A stretch of DNA of 64,000 nucleotides from Rhizobium sp. ZPR4 (GTDB taxonomy: Bacteria; Pseudomonadota; Alphaproteobacteria; Rhizobiales; Rhizobiaceae): contig NZ_CP157972.1 of the NCBI RefSeq assembly GCF_040215725.1, forward strand, positions 62,001 to 126,000, in the 5' to 3' direction. Shown here piece by piece: positions 34,386 through 41,837 of the stretch (position 1 is its first letter; the number at the start of each line of letters is the position of its first letter). Position numbers and translations under genes: made by a program. The notes beneath the pieces are model-generated. The model ran no database searches, had not been told where the DNA came from, and saw nothing but the letters and a program-made list of their open reading frames with translations.

Positions 34386-35108
34386 CTACTGCACGTAAAG
34401 GACCGAGCCGCCGATCCAGCTATTCTGGCGGGACTTGTCCGGTGGCTGGTTGATGGGAATTGGTTTGTCGGAGGTCGATCCGGCGGGCGCTGCTGCTGCC
34501 AGCAAATCAACGCCGGTTGTTTCGCTGCTTTCAGTTGAAGCGGTTGATTTTGCCGCTCTGTTGCGGGCAGCAATCGCGTTGTCAAAGCCGTAGTAGGCGT
34601 TGGTAACGCGTGCGGTATAGGAGACGGTTTCGCCGATCGAGGGAATGCCGCGTGTGGCGATGATCCGGTGTTCGCCGGCATTATAGGCAGCAACGACCAG
34701 CATGATGTTGCCGCCTAATGTTGCCATCAGATCTTTGAGATAGCTGACGCCGCCGCGGATGTTTTCTCGTGCATCGCAAATATCTGCCACGCCATAGCGG
34801 AACGCCGTCGCCGGCATCAGTTGCATCGGGCCGCGAGCACCGGCCTTTGAATTGACGCGGGCTCCAAAGCCCGATTCTTCACCGGCGACTGCCAGCGCAA
34901 GCCTGGTGTCGGCCTGCTGGCGCGCGGCTTCGTCGACAATCATCTGTCTGATCTGGTCGGCTGGGATTGCGCCGTCCACGCAGAGCGCTGCGCTGGGCGA
35001 GATCTCCTGCCCCATCGCCGAATGGCAAGCGCCGAGGCTCAGCGCGACGACCGCAAGTAGACGCCTCGCTTGTTGGTTAAGCCGCTTCTCTGGATTGCCC
35101 ATGCACAT
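34386..35108 (-). CDS. virB1: Lytic transglycosylase, VirB1
   Basis: 240 residues with a signal peptide ending at about residue 34 (SAMGQ). The SLT fold is clear: catalytic Glu in AVAGEESGFGARVNSKAGARG, PMQLMPATAFRYG, NIRGGVSYLKDLM and VVAAYNAGEH. It opens the peptidoglycan for assembly of the channel. It is the first gene of the virB operon and divides the region from the divergent operon at 35216. Confidence 0.95.
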   Translation of the reverse strand: MCMGNPEKRLNQQARRLLAVVALSLGACHSAMGQEISPSAALCVDGAIPADQIRQMIVDEAARQQADTRLALAVAGEESGFGARVNSKAGARGPMQLMPATAFRYGVADICDARENIRGGVSYLKDLMATLGGNIMLVVAAYNAGEHRIIATRGIPSIGETVSYTARVTNAYYGFDNAIAARNRAAKSTASTESSETTGVDLLAAAAPAGSTSDKPIPINQPPDKSRQNSWIGGSVLYVQ

Positions 35109-35215
35109 CGCGTCGGTGCCCCCGAATGCCCTGATTTGGCTGATCGAACCGGCTTGATTATTTTATATAACGGAATATCATGTCAATAGACTAAATAATA
35201 CGGAGCTAAAATCAC
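35109..35215. promoter_or_regulatory. Divergent promoter region between virB1 and the plus-strand accessory operon
   Basis: A 107-base AT-rich gap. On the minus strand TTGACA (revcomp of TGTCAA at 35179-35184) is followed by an A/T block with TATAAAAT, a plausible virB promoter though the spacing is shorter than ideal. On the plus strand ACGGAG at about 35199 serves as ribosome-binding site for the gene at 35216. Both operons may be co-regulated from here. Confidence 0.45.
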
Positions 35216-35731
35216 ATGGGCATTTTTCGCTCGGCTGCTCGCAGATCCGTCGGCTCAGTTGGGCTGAATACTCTGCTCGCCATCGCCTCGGTGCTGGCAA
35301 CAATGCTGCCGCCAGCAGCTGCTCGCGCCGACGATGCCCCATGGGGTTGTCAGGTCCTGCTTTGCGCGGCCTCACAGAATCCTGGATGGCACGGAGTTCC
35401 CTATTGCGTGCCGCCGATGACGAAGCTGATCGCGGCAATGAAACTGCCAGGCTTCACATGGCCCATCTGCCCTGGTGCTGGCACAGGGGCGCCCGGTTAT
35501 CAGCAGTATGATGATTGCCCGGCCGGCTACACTCCGACCGAGGACATGTCCGGCCACGGTGGAGGTTCGCAATCGTCCTGTGTCAAACGAGCGGCAAGCG
35601 CCGGCGGCCATGGCAACAACGGAGAAGCGATCGATCGTATTGCTCGCCCCTTGAAAAAAGAGCCCTACTATTTCGACATCACCGGCTCGGGCGGGGACAA
35701 GTCGAGATTCTGGTTCGATCTACAGCTTTGA
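35216..35731 (+). CDS. Exported cysteine-rich protein of the T4SS-linked operon
   Basis: 171 residues with a signal peptide ending at ARA before DDAPWGCQVLLCAASQNPGW. The mature protein has six cysteines and a GVPYCVPPMTKLI block, then a DCPAGYTPTEDMSG and a Gly/Ser/His-rich linker. The start has ACGGAG upstream. No enzyme motif is seen. It is the first gene of the operon divergent to virB, so a role in conjugation is likely but unproven. Confidence 0.75.
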   Translation: MGIFRSAARRSVGSVGLNTLLAIASVLATMLPPAAARADDAPWGCQVLLCAASQNPGWHGVPYCVPPMTKLIAAMKLPGFTWPICPGAGTGAPGYQQYDDCPAGYTPTEDMSGHGGGSQSSCVKRAASAGGHGNNGEAIDRIARPLKKEPYYFDITGSGGDKSRFWFDLQL

Positions 35732-35770
35732 TCCGTGGGATATGGAGTGTTCAAGGGGAGACATGTGATA

Positions 35771-36145
35771 ATGGAACATGACGATCCGAAGCTGATTGTG
35801 GCCTTCGACCCTATGAAGCTGGTGCTCCCGGTTGTCGTCGGCCTTCTCCTTGTCGATGTCTTGCTCGGCTTTGCGCTTTCCATGCAGCTCAAGTCGGTGC
35901 TTGCTCACCCCTTCGAGAACATTGGTTATACGGCACTCATCCTGATCCTCTATGCGATCGTGATGGTGCTGAACGTTTGCGCCATCTGTGCGGTCGTAAT
36001 CGGTATCCTCTCCGTCGCCTTCCGCATGCTGCGCTTCGTGTTTCGCGTTTGCGTCTTCTTGGCTAACCAGCCGGTCGGGCTCGTCATGAACGGCTACCGT
36101 GTGATCGCTGCAACAACTCACATGCACCGAAAGAGGGTTCCATGA
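35771..36145 (+). CDS. Membrane protein of the T4SS-linked operon
   Basis: 124 residues from ATG 35771 with GGGGAG upstream (35735 is an alternative). It has two or three hydrophobic segments: about 15-36 (LVLPVVVGLLLVDVLLGFAL), 48-72 and 78-95. The C-terminus is basic. ATGA overlap with the next gene. Unknown family; cell inner membrane. Confidence 0.7.
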   Translation: MEHDDPKLIVAFDPMKLVLPVVVGLLLVDVLLGFALSMQLKSVLAHPFENIGYTALILILYAIVMVLNVCAICAVVIGILSVAFRMLRFVFRVCVFLANQPVGLVMNGYRVIAATTHMHRKRVP

Positions 36146-36591
36146 ATAGACTGTTGGGTAAAATTGCTGCAGGCGCGCTTGTTCTTGCTCTGTCCGGCCA
36201 TGGCGTTTTGGCGCTGGACGGCCTCGCGCTCTCGCTGAAGCTGACGGCCAAGGACGCAAAGCACGATCCGGATGGCGTATGGAGCGACCGGGACCTGGAC
36301 AATATCCGCCAGACCTTTGGGCCTCCGGACATCTATACCGCCCGGGTCACGACGTCCAAAGGCATCTGGCTACTGTCGCAGACCAATGGCGACTGCAACA
36401 TGCAGGGCATGTGTACGGCTCAGCTGGTCCTCATCGAGCCAGGCAAGGCCCCGCAACTGATGGCCAATCCGCAAATGCCGCTCGGCGGAACCGCGGTGCT
36501 TTCCTCGGACTTCAAAAAGATCAGGACATCCGAGATCGGCGAGAACGGCAAGCCGCTCGCCGGCTCCTACGATGTGGAGCCGCTGAAATGA
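36142..36591 (+). CDS. Exported protein of the T4SS-linked operon
   Basis: 149 residues with a signal peptide ending ALA before LDGLALSLKLT. The mature part carries a DNIRQTFGPPDIYTARV strand, a Cys pair (GDCNMQGMCTAQ) and a beta-rich end. It overlaps both neighbours by four bases, so it is translationally coupled. No recognised family. Confidence 0.7.
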   Translation: MNRLLGKIAAGALVLALSGHGVLALDGLALSLKLTAKDAKHDPDGVWSDRDLDNIRQTFGPPDIYTARVTTSKGIWLLSQTNGDCNMQGMCTAQLVLIEPGKAPQLMANPQMPLGGTAVLSSDFKKIRTSEIGENGKPLAGSYDVEPLK

Positions 36592-37256
36592 GCTGCATGA
36601 CCCTGTCCAATGCACCCTCCCGCTGGCGCCCGAACCGAGCGGATGTCTTCGCCAACCTCGGGCTTTCTATCGGGATGATGGCGACGCTTGCCTTCGCCGG
36701 CGAAAGCGCTGTCAGCCTGTTGAATGCCGGAATGCCTGCCGACTGCGCCGAATATGCGTCCAACGTCAGCCACAGTGAAGGCAATTTCGACAGCATTTCT
36801 CCAGCGGTCAATGGCACCCGCTGTTACGGCGCGTTTCAGTTCTGCGACAGCGGAACCCTTCAACGCTATTGGAGCGGCAGTCGTGCTGATTTCCTGGCCA
36901 GCCCATCAGCACAGGTGACCGCCTGGCAGGGCTATGAACGGAGTGAATGGGCCGCGGCTCAAAAAAACGGGCTGACAAACATGATCGGCCAACAGGTCTG
37001 CTATCAGGGCACATGCGCCACCATCACCCAGTCGTCTATCCTGAAGGCCTGCCAATTTGGCTGTGGCGCCGGTGGCAAACTCGACAATCTCGCCAAAGCT
37101 GGCCTCGATTGCAACGCTGCCGGAACGCGTGATGGCGCTGGCACCAGTGTGTGTTCCTATCTGATCTCCGGTGCTGGCTATAATGTCGGTTGCATCACCA
37201 ACTCCAACGATGGCATCGATTGCAGCCCGGTTGCTGCGGACAAGGCGCCGCAATGA
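36588..37256 (+). CDS. Exported lysozyme-fold-like protein of the T4SS-linked operon
   Basis: 222 residues from ATG 36588, which overlaps the previous stop. An N-terminal hydrophobic helix (signal or anchor, about 20-37) is followed by a region with a lysozyme-like layout: a Glu in NVSHSEGNFDSISP, then TRCYGAFQFCDSGTL, which resembles the ESGGN...GAFQF arrangement of transglycosylases. Ten or more cysteines suggest disulfides. It may be a second wall-opening enzyme beside VirB1. This is an inference from two short motifs only. Confidence 0.6.
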   Translation: MSCMTLSNAPSRWRPNRADVFANLGLSIGMMATLAFAGESAVSLLNAGMPADCAEYASNVSHSEGNFDSISPAVNGTRCYGAFQFCDSGTLQRYWSGSRADFLASPSAQVTAWQGYERSEWAAAQKNGLTNMIGQQVCYQGTCATITQSSILKACQFGCGAGGKLDNLAKAGLDCNAAGTRDGAGTSVCSYLISGAGYNVGCITNSNDGIDCSPVAADKAPQ

Positions 37257-37876
37257 ACGCCGGACCTCGGACTGCGGCGATATCTGGGTTCGTCATCGCG
37301 GCTATCTCGGTCTTCGGCATGTTGACGCTGGCGGTCCCCTCCTTCGCGCAATCGACGCAACAGACCTCCCGCACGTTTGCGGTGCCGGTAACCGGTCTGA
37401 CTTTCCTCACCGGCGATAGCTGGCAGCAATCCGGGCAAACCATGCGGCTCTATGGGGTTCAGGCCTGTCTGCGCGGTAGCACCTATACCGATAAGGCCGG
37501 TCAAAGGCAGGATTGTGGGGCGGTCTCGCTTGCGATACTTGCCGCCATTATTCGCGATACTGCACCGACATGCGCGCCGGTCGTCCAGCTATCCTCGCGC
37601 GCTTCGTCATCACGATCGCTTCAGGAATTACCAGGAGATTCGACGATCCTCGTCATCTGCTCCGCCCATGTCGGCGGCCATGTCCTGGATCTCGGCACCA
37701 TTCTGATCACGCAAGGATTTGCCTTCGCGGCGCTCACCAGCTCAGGGTCACCGGTCTATCCCGCCTACGCGGCCGAGGAATCGATCGCGCAGAATGCGCG
37801 CGTCGGCTTGTGGGCGTTTCCCGACACGCCACACCCCAACCGGACGCTTCTCACCGGATCAGTCGGCGCCAGATAG
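37253..37876 (+). CDS. Nuclease-homologue (SNase-like) exported protein
   Basis: 207 residues from ATG 37253, overlapping the previous stop by 4. Signal peptide ends SFA before QSTQQTSR. The mature part has an MRLYGVQACLRG strand, several cysteines, a hydrophobic VLDLGTILITQGFAFA strand and the AYAAEESIAQNARVGLWAF helix, the usual end of the staphylococcal nuclease fold. The family usually has an RLxGIDAPE motif; here the acidic residues are replaced, so catalysis is doubtful. Confidence 0.65.
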   Translation: MNAGPRTAAISGFVIAAISVFGMLTLAVPSFAQSTQQTSRTFAVPVTGLTFLTGDSWQQSGQTMRLYGVQACLRGSTYTDKAGQRQDCGAVSLAILAAIIRDTAPTCAPVVQLSSRASSSRSLQELPGDSTILVICSAHVGGHVLDLGTILITQGFAFAALTSSGSPVYPAYAAEESIAQNARVGLWAFPDTPHPNRTLLTGSVGAR

Positions 37877-37910
37877 ACGCCATGTCACAATCAAACCGAA
37901 GGAGGACCAC

Positions 37911-38246
37911 GTGTCAAAGAGCACATCTGAACTGACCAACTTCATCCAGTTCGTCGACGACGGCGCCCGTCTCAGAGGCAATATTGCTTCCGTCGCCTAT
38001 GACTTCGACGTTTCGGGCGAAGCCTTTGCGAGCGCCAATCCCAAGGCGCCGGCCTATCGCCTGTTCGCCAAAAGTCCGAAGGGCAAGCAAGTCGAGATCG
38101 GTGGGATCTGGAAGAAGCAGAACCGGGATAACGCCGATTACTATACGCTCACCGTCAACACCGGTTACGGCAAGCTCAATGCCAACCTTGGTAGATACCC
38201 TGGCCAGGACGACGAAGACCTCATGGCCGTCATCCCCTGGGATTGA
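37911..38246 (+). CDS. DUF736 family protein
   Basis: 111 residues from GTG 37911 with GGAGGA eight bases upstream. It contains the DUF736 pattern (an AYRLFAKSPKGKQVEIGGIW core, then NRDNADYYTLTVNTG and a DDEDLMAVIPWD end), found on rhizobial plasmids near conjugation genes, function unknown. No signal peptide, so it is cytosolic. Confidence 0.8.
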   Translation: MSKSTSELTNFIQFVDDGARLRGNIASVAYDFDVSGEAFASANPKAPAYRLFAKSPKGKQVEIGGIWKKQNRDNADYYTLTVNTGYGKLNANLGRYPGQDDEDLMAVIPWD

Positions 38247-38251
38247 TCGAC

Positions 38252-38728
38252 ATGGTTGCAATCTCCGCCCGTCTGGGCCTTGTCGCCCTGCTCTGCATCA
38301 CGCCTGACATCGCTGCCAGCGCGAAACCTCGACCCAAGCAGACAACGTCCCACATCGACGTCGTCTCACGAAGCGTCAGCGCGACCTTCTGTGAGAACAG
38401 CGCTTGCGAGCCCGTCTCCTTGCGCATTCCAACCGGCGACAGCTTCATCATGTACCGATGGGGCGATCATCGCGAGCCGGTTCGCATCGCCAACATCGAC
38501 GCGCCTCTGATCAATGCAAAATGTATCCGTGAGCAGGCAAGCGCGCAGCTCGCGATCGACCGGCTCGCCCAATACCTTTATCAGGCGACCTTCACTATGG
38601 CGCGGCTTTATACGGATCGCTCCGGAACCATCGCATTTGTCTCGGCCAACAGATGGGATCTCGGCCACATGCTCTCGCGTGATCGCGTCGTATGGCCGTG
38701 GGAGCCGAGGCACCGCTCGTGGTGCTAA
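38252..38728 (+). CDS. Thermonuclease-family exported protein
   Basis: 158 residues with a signal peptide ending ASA before KPRPKQTT. The mature part has the SNase arrangement: IPTGDSFIMYRWGDH, EPVRIANIDAPLINAKC, a QLAIDRLAQYLYQ helix and a DRSGTIAFVSANRWDLGHML strand-helix. In true nucleases a DGDT replaces TGDS here and Arg/Glu catalytic residues follow; some are altered, so activity is uncertain. It begins five bases after the DUF736 gene, so it ends the same operon. Confidence 0.7.
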   Translation: MVAISARLGLVALLCITPDIAASAKPRPKQTTSHIDVVSRSVSATFCENSACEPVSLRIPTGDSFIMYRWGDHREPVRIANIDAPLINAKCIREQASAQLAIDRLAQYLYQATFTMARLYTDRSGTIAFVSANRWDLGHMLSRDRVVWPWEPRHRSWC

Positions 38729-38789
38729 TTGGAGGAGGAAAGGCGTCGTAGTGCCCTGTCACGACTCACTATATTGAGCCCGTTTAAAT

Positions 38790-39588
38790 ATGCTCAAAAC
38801 CAAGACAACCCCAAGAAATTCTAACCAGCATCAGCGCAAACGTGTACAGAGCCCAAGCGACAATGGGGCCGATTCTCGCGTCTTTCTCTTCAAAGAACAT
38901 TACGAGAGAGTAATACGGATTGCGGCGGATCACGAGCAGCGCTTCCCAATCCTGCTAGGTCTACTCATCGCCGATTATTTCGAGATCGTGGATAGCCAGA
39001 TGGAAGTCCATGAGCTTCATCAATGGTGGGCACAAGCGCCAGGAGAAGATTTGGTCGAACCAGCTGTCTTTATTCCGAAGATGCAATTTCGAAAGATCGC
39101 GCATGGCGCAAGACTTGGAGGAGCGCATCCCCATCCTGCTTGGGAGGCTAGTGGTTGACTATTTCGAGGCCGTTGACAGTGGCCTAATGGAAATCGGGCT
39201 GCCGACACCGCCGGTTCGGCCGCCACTGGAGCCGACTGAGCTCGCGAGGCTATGTGAGGTCGTGTCGTGATCACGCGTTCCAGGCGAAGCGGGCGCGCAC
39301 CGGTTTCGCCAAATTGCTCTGCTGACGACGCTTGCTCGAGCGGGTGAGCGTGGCAGCAAGCCGACGGCGTCAGGTATCGCGCGCATTGTTGACTTCCACA
39401 CATCCCAGATTGATCTCATGGCGCGACTCCTGGAAAGGCGAGGCGTAATCGACCGTGTTCACACGCCGTCGATCCGTCCAGGTGTTTTTGGAAAGGTGCT
39501 GTACATCAAGTCCGATGCCATTGAAGCGCTCAACAACGCCCATATTCTGTCGGCGGGCGCTCCCATCGACGTTCGAGAGCCTGAATAG
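38790..39588 (+). pseudogene. Decayed winged-helix-like gene with internal duplication, frameshift and nonsense codon
   Basis: Compared with the intact paralogue at 39853-40455, this locus carries the N-terminal module twice: once as VFLFKEHYERVIRIAADHEQ and again as VFIPKMQFRKIA followed, after a shift of frame near 39100, by MAQDLEERIPILLGRLVVDY. The second copy then meets TGA at 39268-39270 exactly where the paralogue has the Trp of LILWSRFPGE, and stays in register to a TAG at 39588 (end GAPIDVREPE). The three lesions together make it inactive. Confidence 0.8.
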
Positions 39589-39852
39589 TTTTCGGCCCTC
39601 GACGGCCATAAGGTAGTTGTACTAACTGGCGCTCAAGGGATCCACCATGAGTTGAACTCTGTTGGTTGGTGGACTAATCGTCAAATTTAGCTTTATAACG
39701 GATTGCCACGAGCGTTTCTGAAATGTTCAGCTTGGCAAAATGAAGGAATCTTGCCTACTAATGCATCGTGCCATTGCAACAACGAGCGCGGGATCGTGCC
39801 AGTTTCATCGGTCGCAATGTCAATGCAATAGAGCTGTCGGTGTACTGGGAAA

Positions 39853-40455
39853 ATGACGTCAGAAGATAAAAAGGAACCGAGTCGCTGGTGGGAGCGCGAA
39901 CATGACGCCAATCTTACCGAAACTCGTATTTTCATATCGACCGAGCAGTATCAAAGAATCGCCCGAATCGCGACCGATTTGGAAGAGCGCATACCCATAG
40001 TGCTCGGAAAGCTCATTGCCGATTATTTTGATGCTGTCGAAAACGGCCAAAACCAAATAACGCTACCAACTCCCACATTTAGGCCTGCGCTCGAGACAAC
40101 CAGCCTTACAGAACTCTGTGACCTTATTCTATGGTCGCGCTTCCCTGGTGAAACAGGCGCCCATCGTTTCCGCCAGGTTGCTCTGCTGACAACGATTGCT
40201 CGTGAGCAGGAGCGCGGCAAAAAGCCGACAGCATCAAGCATCGCGCGCATTGTTGACTCCCACTCATCCCAGATCGACTTGATGACGCGTCTGCTCGAAA
40301 AACGTGGTGTTCTCGATCGTGTTCATACGCCTTCAATCCGACCAGGTGTACACTTTGGAAAGGTACTGTACATCAGGTCCGATGCTGCTGAAAATCTGAA
40401 GAAGGTTCATATTGCGGAGACCAACTCTCCCGTTGAGGTGCAAGAGGCCGAGTAG
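39853..40455 (+). CDS. Putative winged-helix (MarR-like) protein, intact paralogue
   Basis: 200 residues. The first 75 residues hold an RIFISTEQYQRIARIATDLE helix pair, the rest a winged-helix-like region: FRQVALLTTIAREQERGKKP, TASSIARIVDSHSSQIDLMT, then a wing RGVLDRVHTPSIRPGVHFGK. This matches the arrangement of MarR-type DNA-binding domains, but the N-terminal part is not a known MarR dimer arm. A regulator is likely. The decayed copy lies directly upstream. Confidence 0.6.
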   Translation: MTSEDKKEPSRWWEREHDANLTETRIFISTEQYQRIARIATDLEERIPIVLGKLIADYFDAVENGQNQITLPTPTFRPALETTSLTELCDLILWSRFPGETGAHRFRQVALLTTIAREQERGKKPTASSIARIVDSHSSQIDLMTRLLEKRGVLDRVHTPSIRPGVHFGKVLYIRSDAAENLKKVHIAETNSPVEVQEAE

Positions 40456-40456
40456 C

Positions 40457-40801
40457 CTACAGCTTTTTTGCCGTTCCGCTCTCATTCTGAAATTCGAGAC
40501 CATCGTCGTCTCCCAACGACGTTTTCTCAACTCTGATCGCATAGCCCCAGCCGTATCCGCCTGGCCTCTTCAGCTCATCAACTTCATCAATCACGCCCGT
40601 AATCTGCTTGCCTTCCATGAAGCACTCAGCCGCATATTCTGCAAATGTTGCGTATCTACCCAGCTCGCGAGCGAATTCGTCCAGCAGGAAGCCTATGTGG
40701 CTAAGTTGGCTGCGGCCCCTATATTCCAATTCGCGCTCAATAACCTTACCCAACATGAGCCTCTCATTTTGGTTAGTTTCTAAAAGCTTCAGCGCTATCA
40801 T
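40457..40801 (-). CDS. Hypothetical protein, 114 aa
   Basis: The product is soluble with a helical middle (FARELGRYATFAEYAAECFM) and a C-terminal half holding a DELKRPGGYGWGYAIRVEK strand. It lies tail to tail with the winged-helix gene, ending two bases after it. I do not recognise a family; composition looks coding. Confidence 0.45.
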   Translation of the reverse strand: MIALKLLETNQNERLMLGKVIERELEYRGRSQLSHIGFLLDEFARELGRYATFAEYAAECFMEGKQITGVIDEVDELKRPGGYGWGYAIRVEKTSLGDDDGLEFQNESGTAKKL

Positions 40802-40967
40802 GTGTCATACATCATGATGCGCTCAGTTTTCCTTGTTATCTTTTCGTTCGACGCTTATAAAGACTTATCGCCTAGTCCTGAAAATTGCATATCACGCGAA
40901 TATGTTCGGGATGCGCGATAAGGTTTAACTCATATGTCTGAACTTGTCCAGCCGAGGGAACTTAAAC

Positions 40968-41837
40968 GTGGTTACACGGGAAACCATTGATCAACAGGCA
41001 AACACTCATGAGGCGCGCAATCAGCCAGCAGATGATGAAGGCACTTTGGCAGCCCAATGTATCGCGGCACTTCTCTTGCGACACGGCATTCCCAAATATC
41101 GCCACGCGGTCACTGTATCGGAGGTGTTGGGTCTCTCTTACTCTGCCGGTAATCGGCGTCTCACGATGAACGCCTCCTGGTCTTTAGAGGAGCTCAAGCG
41201 CGTCGCCGAGCACTTCAACGAAACCCTGCCCGAATTGGTATCGCTTGCAAAAGCAGATTCGATGGTGGATGCGACCGCCGTGATGAACAATCATATCATT
41301 GCCTGCAAGATTCGACTTGGTGGCCCTGTCGCTCAAGCTGCCGTTGGCACACTTATAGCGATCGAAGTCGAGGGTGCTTGGCGAGTGATTCCAGCAGACG
41401 GAAAGTCAGTGAGCCACGCTCTCGCGGTCACTCGAATGGTGGCTGAGCCGGTGACGCCTTCCCGCCGGGTTGCTGTTCTGGACGATCATGACGACACTGC
41501 CCAATCTATTGCACGTCATATTCAGATCGCAGGCTTTGAGGCCGTTACCTTCTCCCGGCTAAAAAACCTGGAGGATACGGACTATGACGCCTACGTGCTC
41601 GATTGGATCATTGAAGCTGATTCCCGGCGTCAAACGGCGTTTGAACTCATCCAGAATATCAGGGCGAGAAACGCGTTCTGCCCGATCTTTGTGTTAACCG
41701 GACAGATCGCTAATGGAGGCGCCGACGAACAGCATATCGCCTCGGCGATGACGACCTATAATCTCAAATACTTTCAGAAGCCTCTGAGCATACCCATTTT
41801 GATTTCAGCACTCAATTCCAGCTTCAAGGCCGCATGA
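40968..41837 (+). CDS. BetR-like HTH/receiver response regulator
   Basis: About 289 residues from GTG 40968 (GAGGGA upstream; a TTG at 40944 is also open). Residues 20-105 match a BetR-type DNA-binding domain (KYRHAVTVSEVLGLSYSAGN, then SWSLEELKRVAEHFNETLP). A receiver domain follows after a linker: RRVAVLDDHDDTAQSIARHI with the acidic pocket, YVLDWIIEAD with the phosphoacceptor Asp, and a KYFQKPLS Lys. The order is DNA-binding first, receiver last, opposite to most response regulators. Its 3' end overlaps the converging kinase by 14 bases. Confidence 0.85.
   Translation: MVTRETIDQQANTHEARNQPADDEGTLAAQCIAALLLRHGIPKYRHAVTVSEVLGLSYSAGNRRLTMNASWSLEELKRVAEHFNETLPELVSLAKADSMVDATAVMNNHIIACKIRLGGPVAQAAVGTLIAIEVEGAWRVIPADGKSVSHALAVTRMVAEPVTPSRRVAVLDDHDDTAQSIARHIQIAGFEAVTFSRLKNLEDTDYDAYVLDWIIEADSRRQTAFELIQNIRARNAFCPIFVLTGQIANGGADEQHIASAMTTYNLKYFQKPLSIPILISALNSSFKAA

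Noticed and set aside
33719..34693. 324-codon minus-strand frame ending with VirB3
   Set aside because: Only the last 98 codons (from ATG 34015) are VirB3; the rest runs antisense-like through virB2 and virB1 in another frame and is low complexity.
36279..36587. Extended start for the lysozyme-like gene
   Set aside because: The added residues are only a second frame of the upstream exported-protein gene; ATG 36588 overlaps its stop as the other genes in the operon do.
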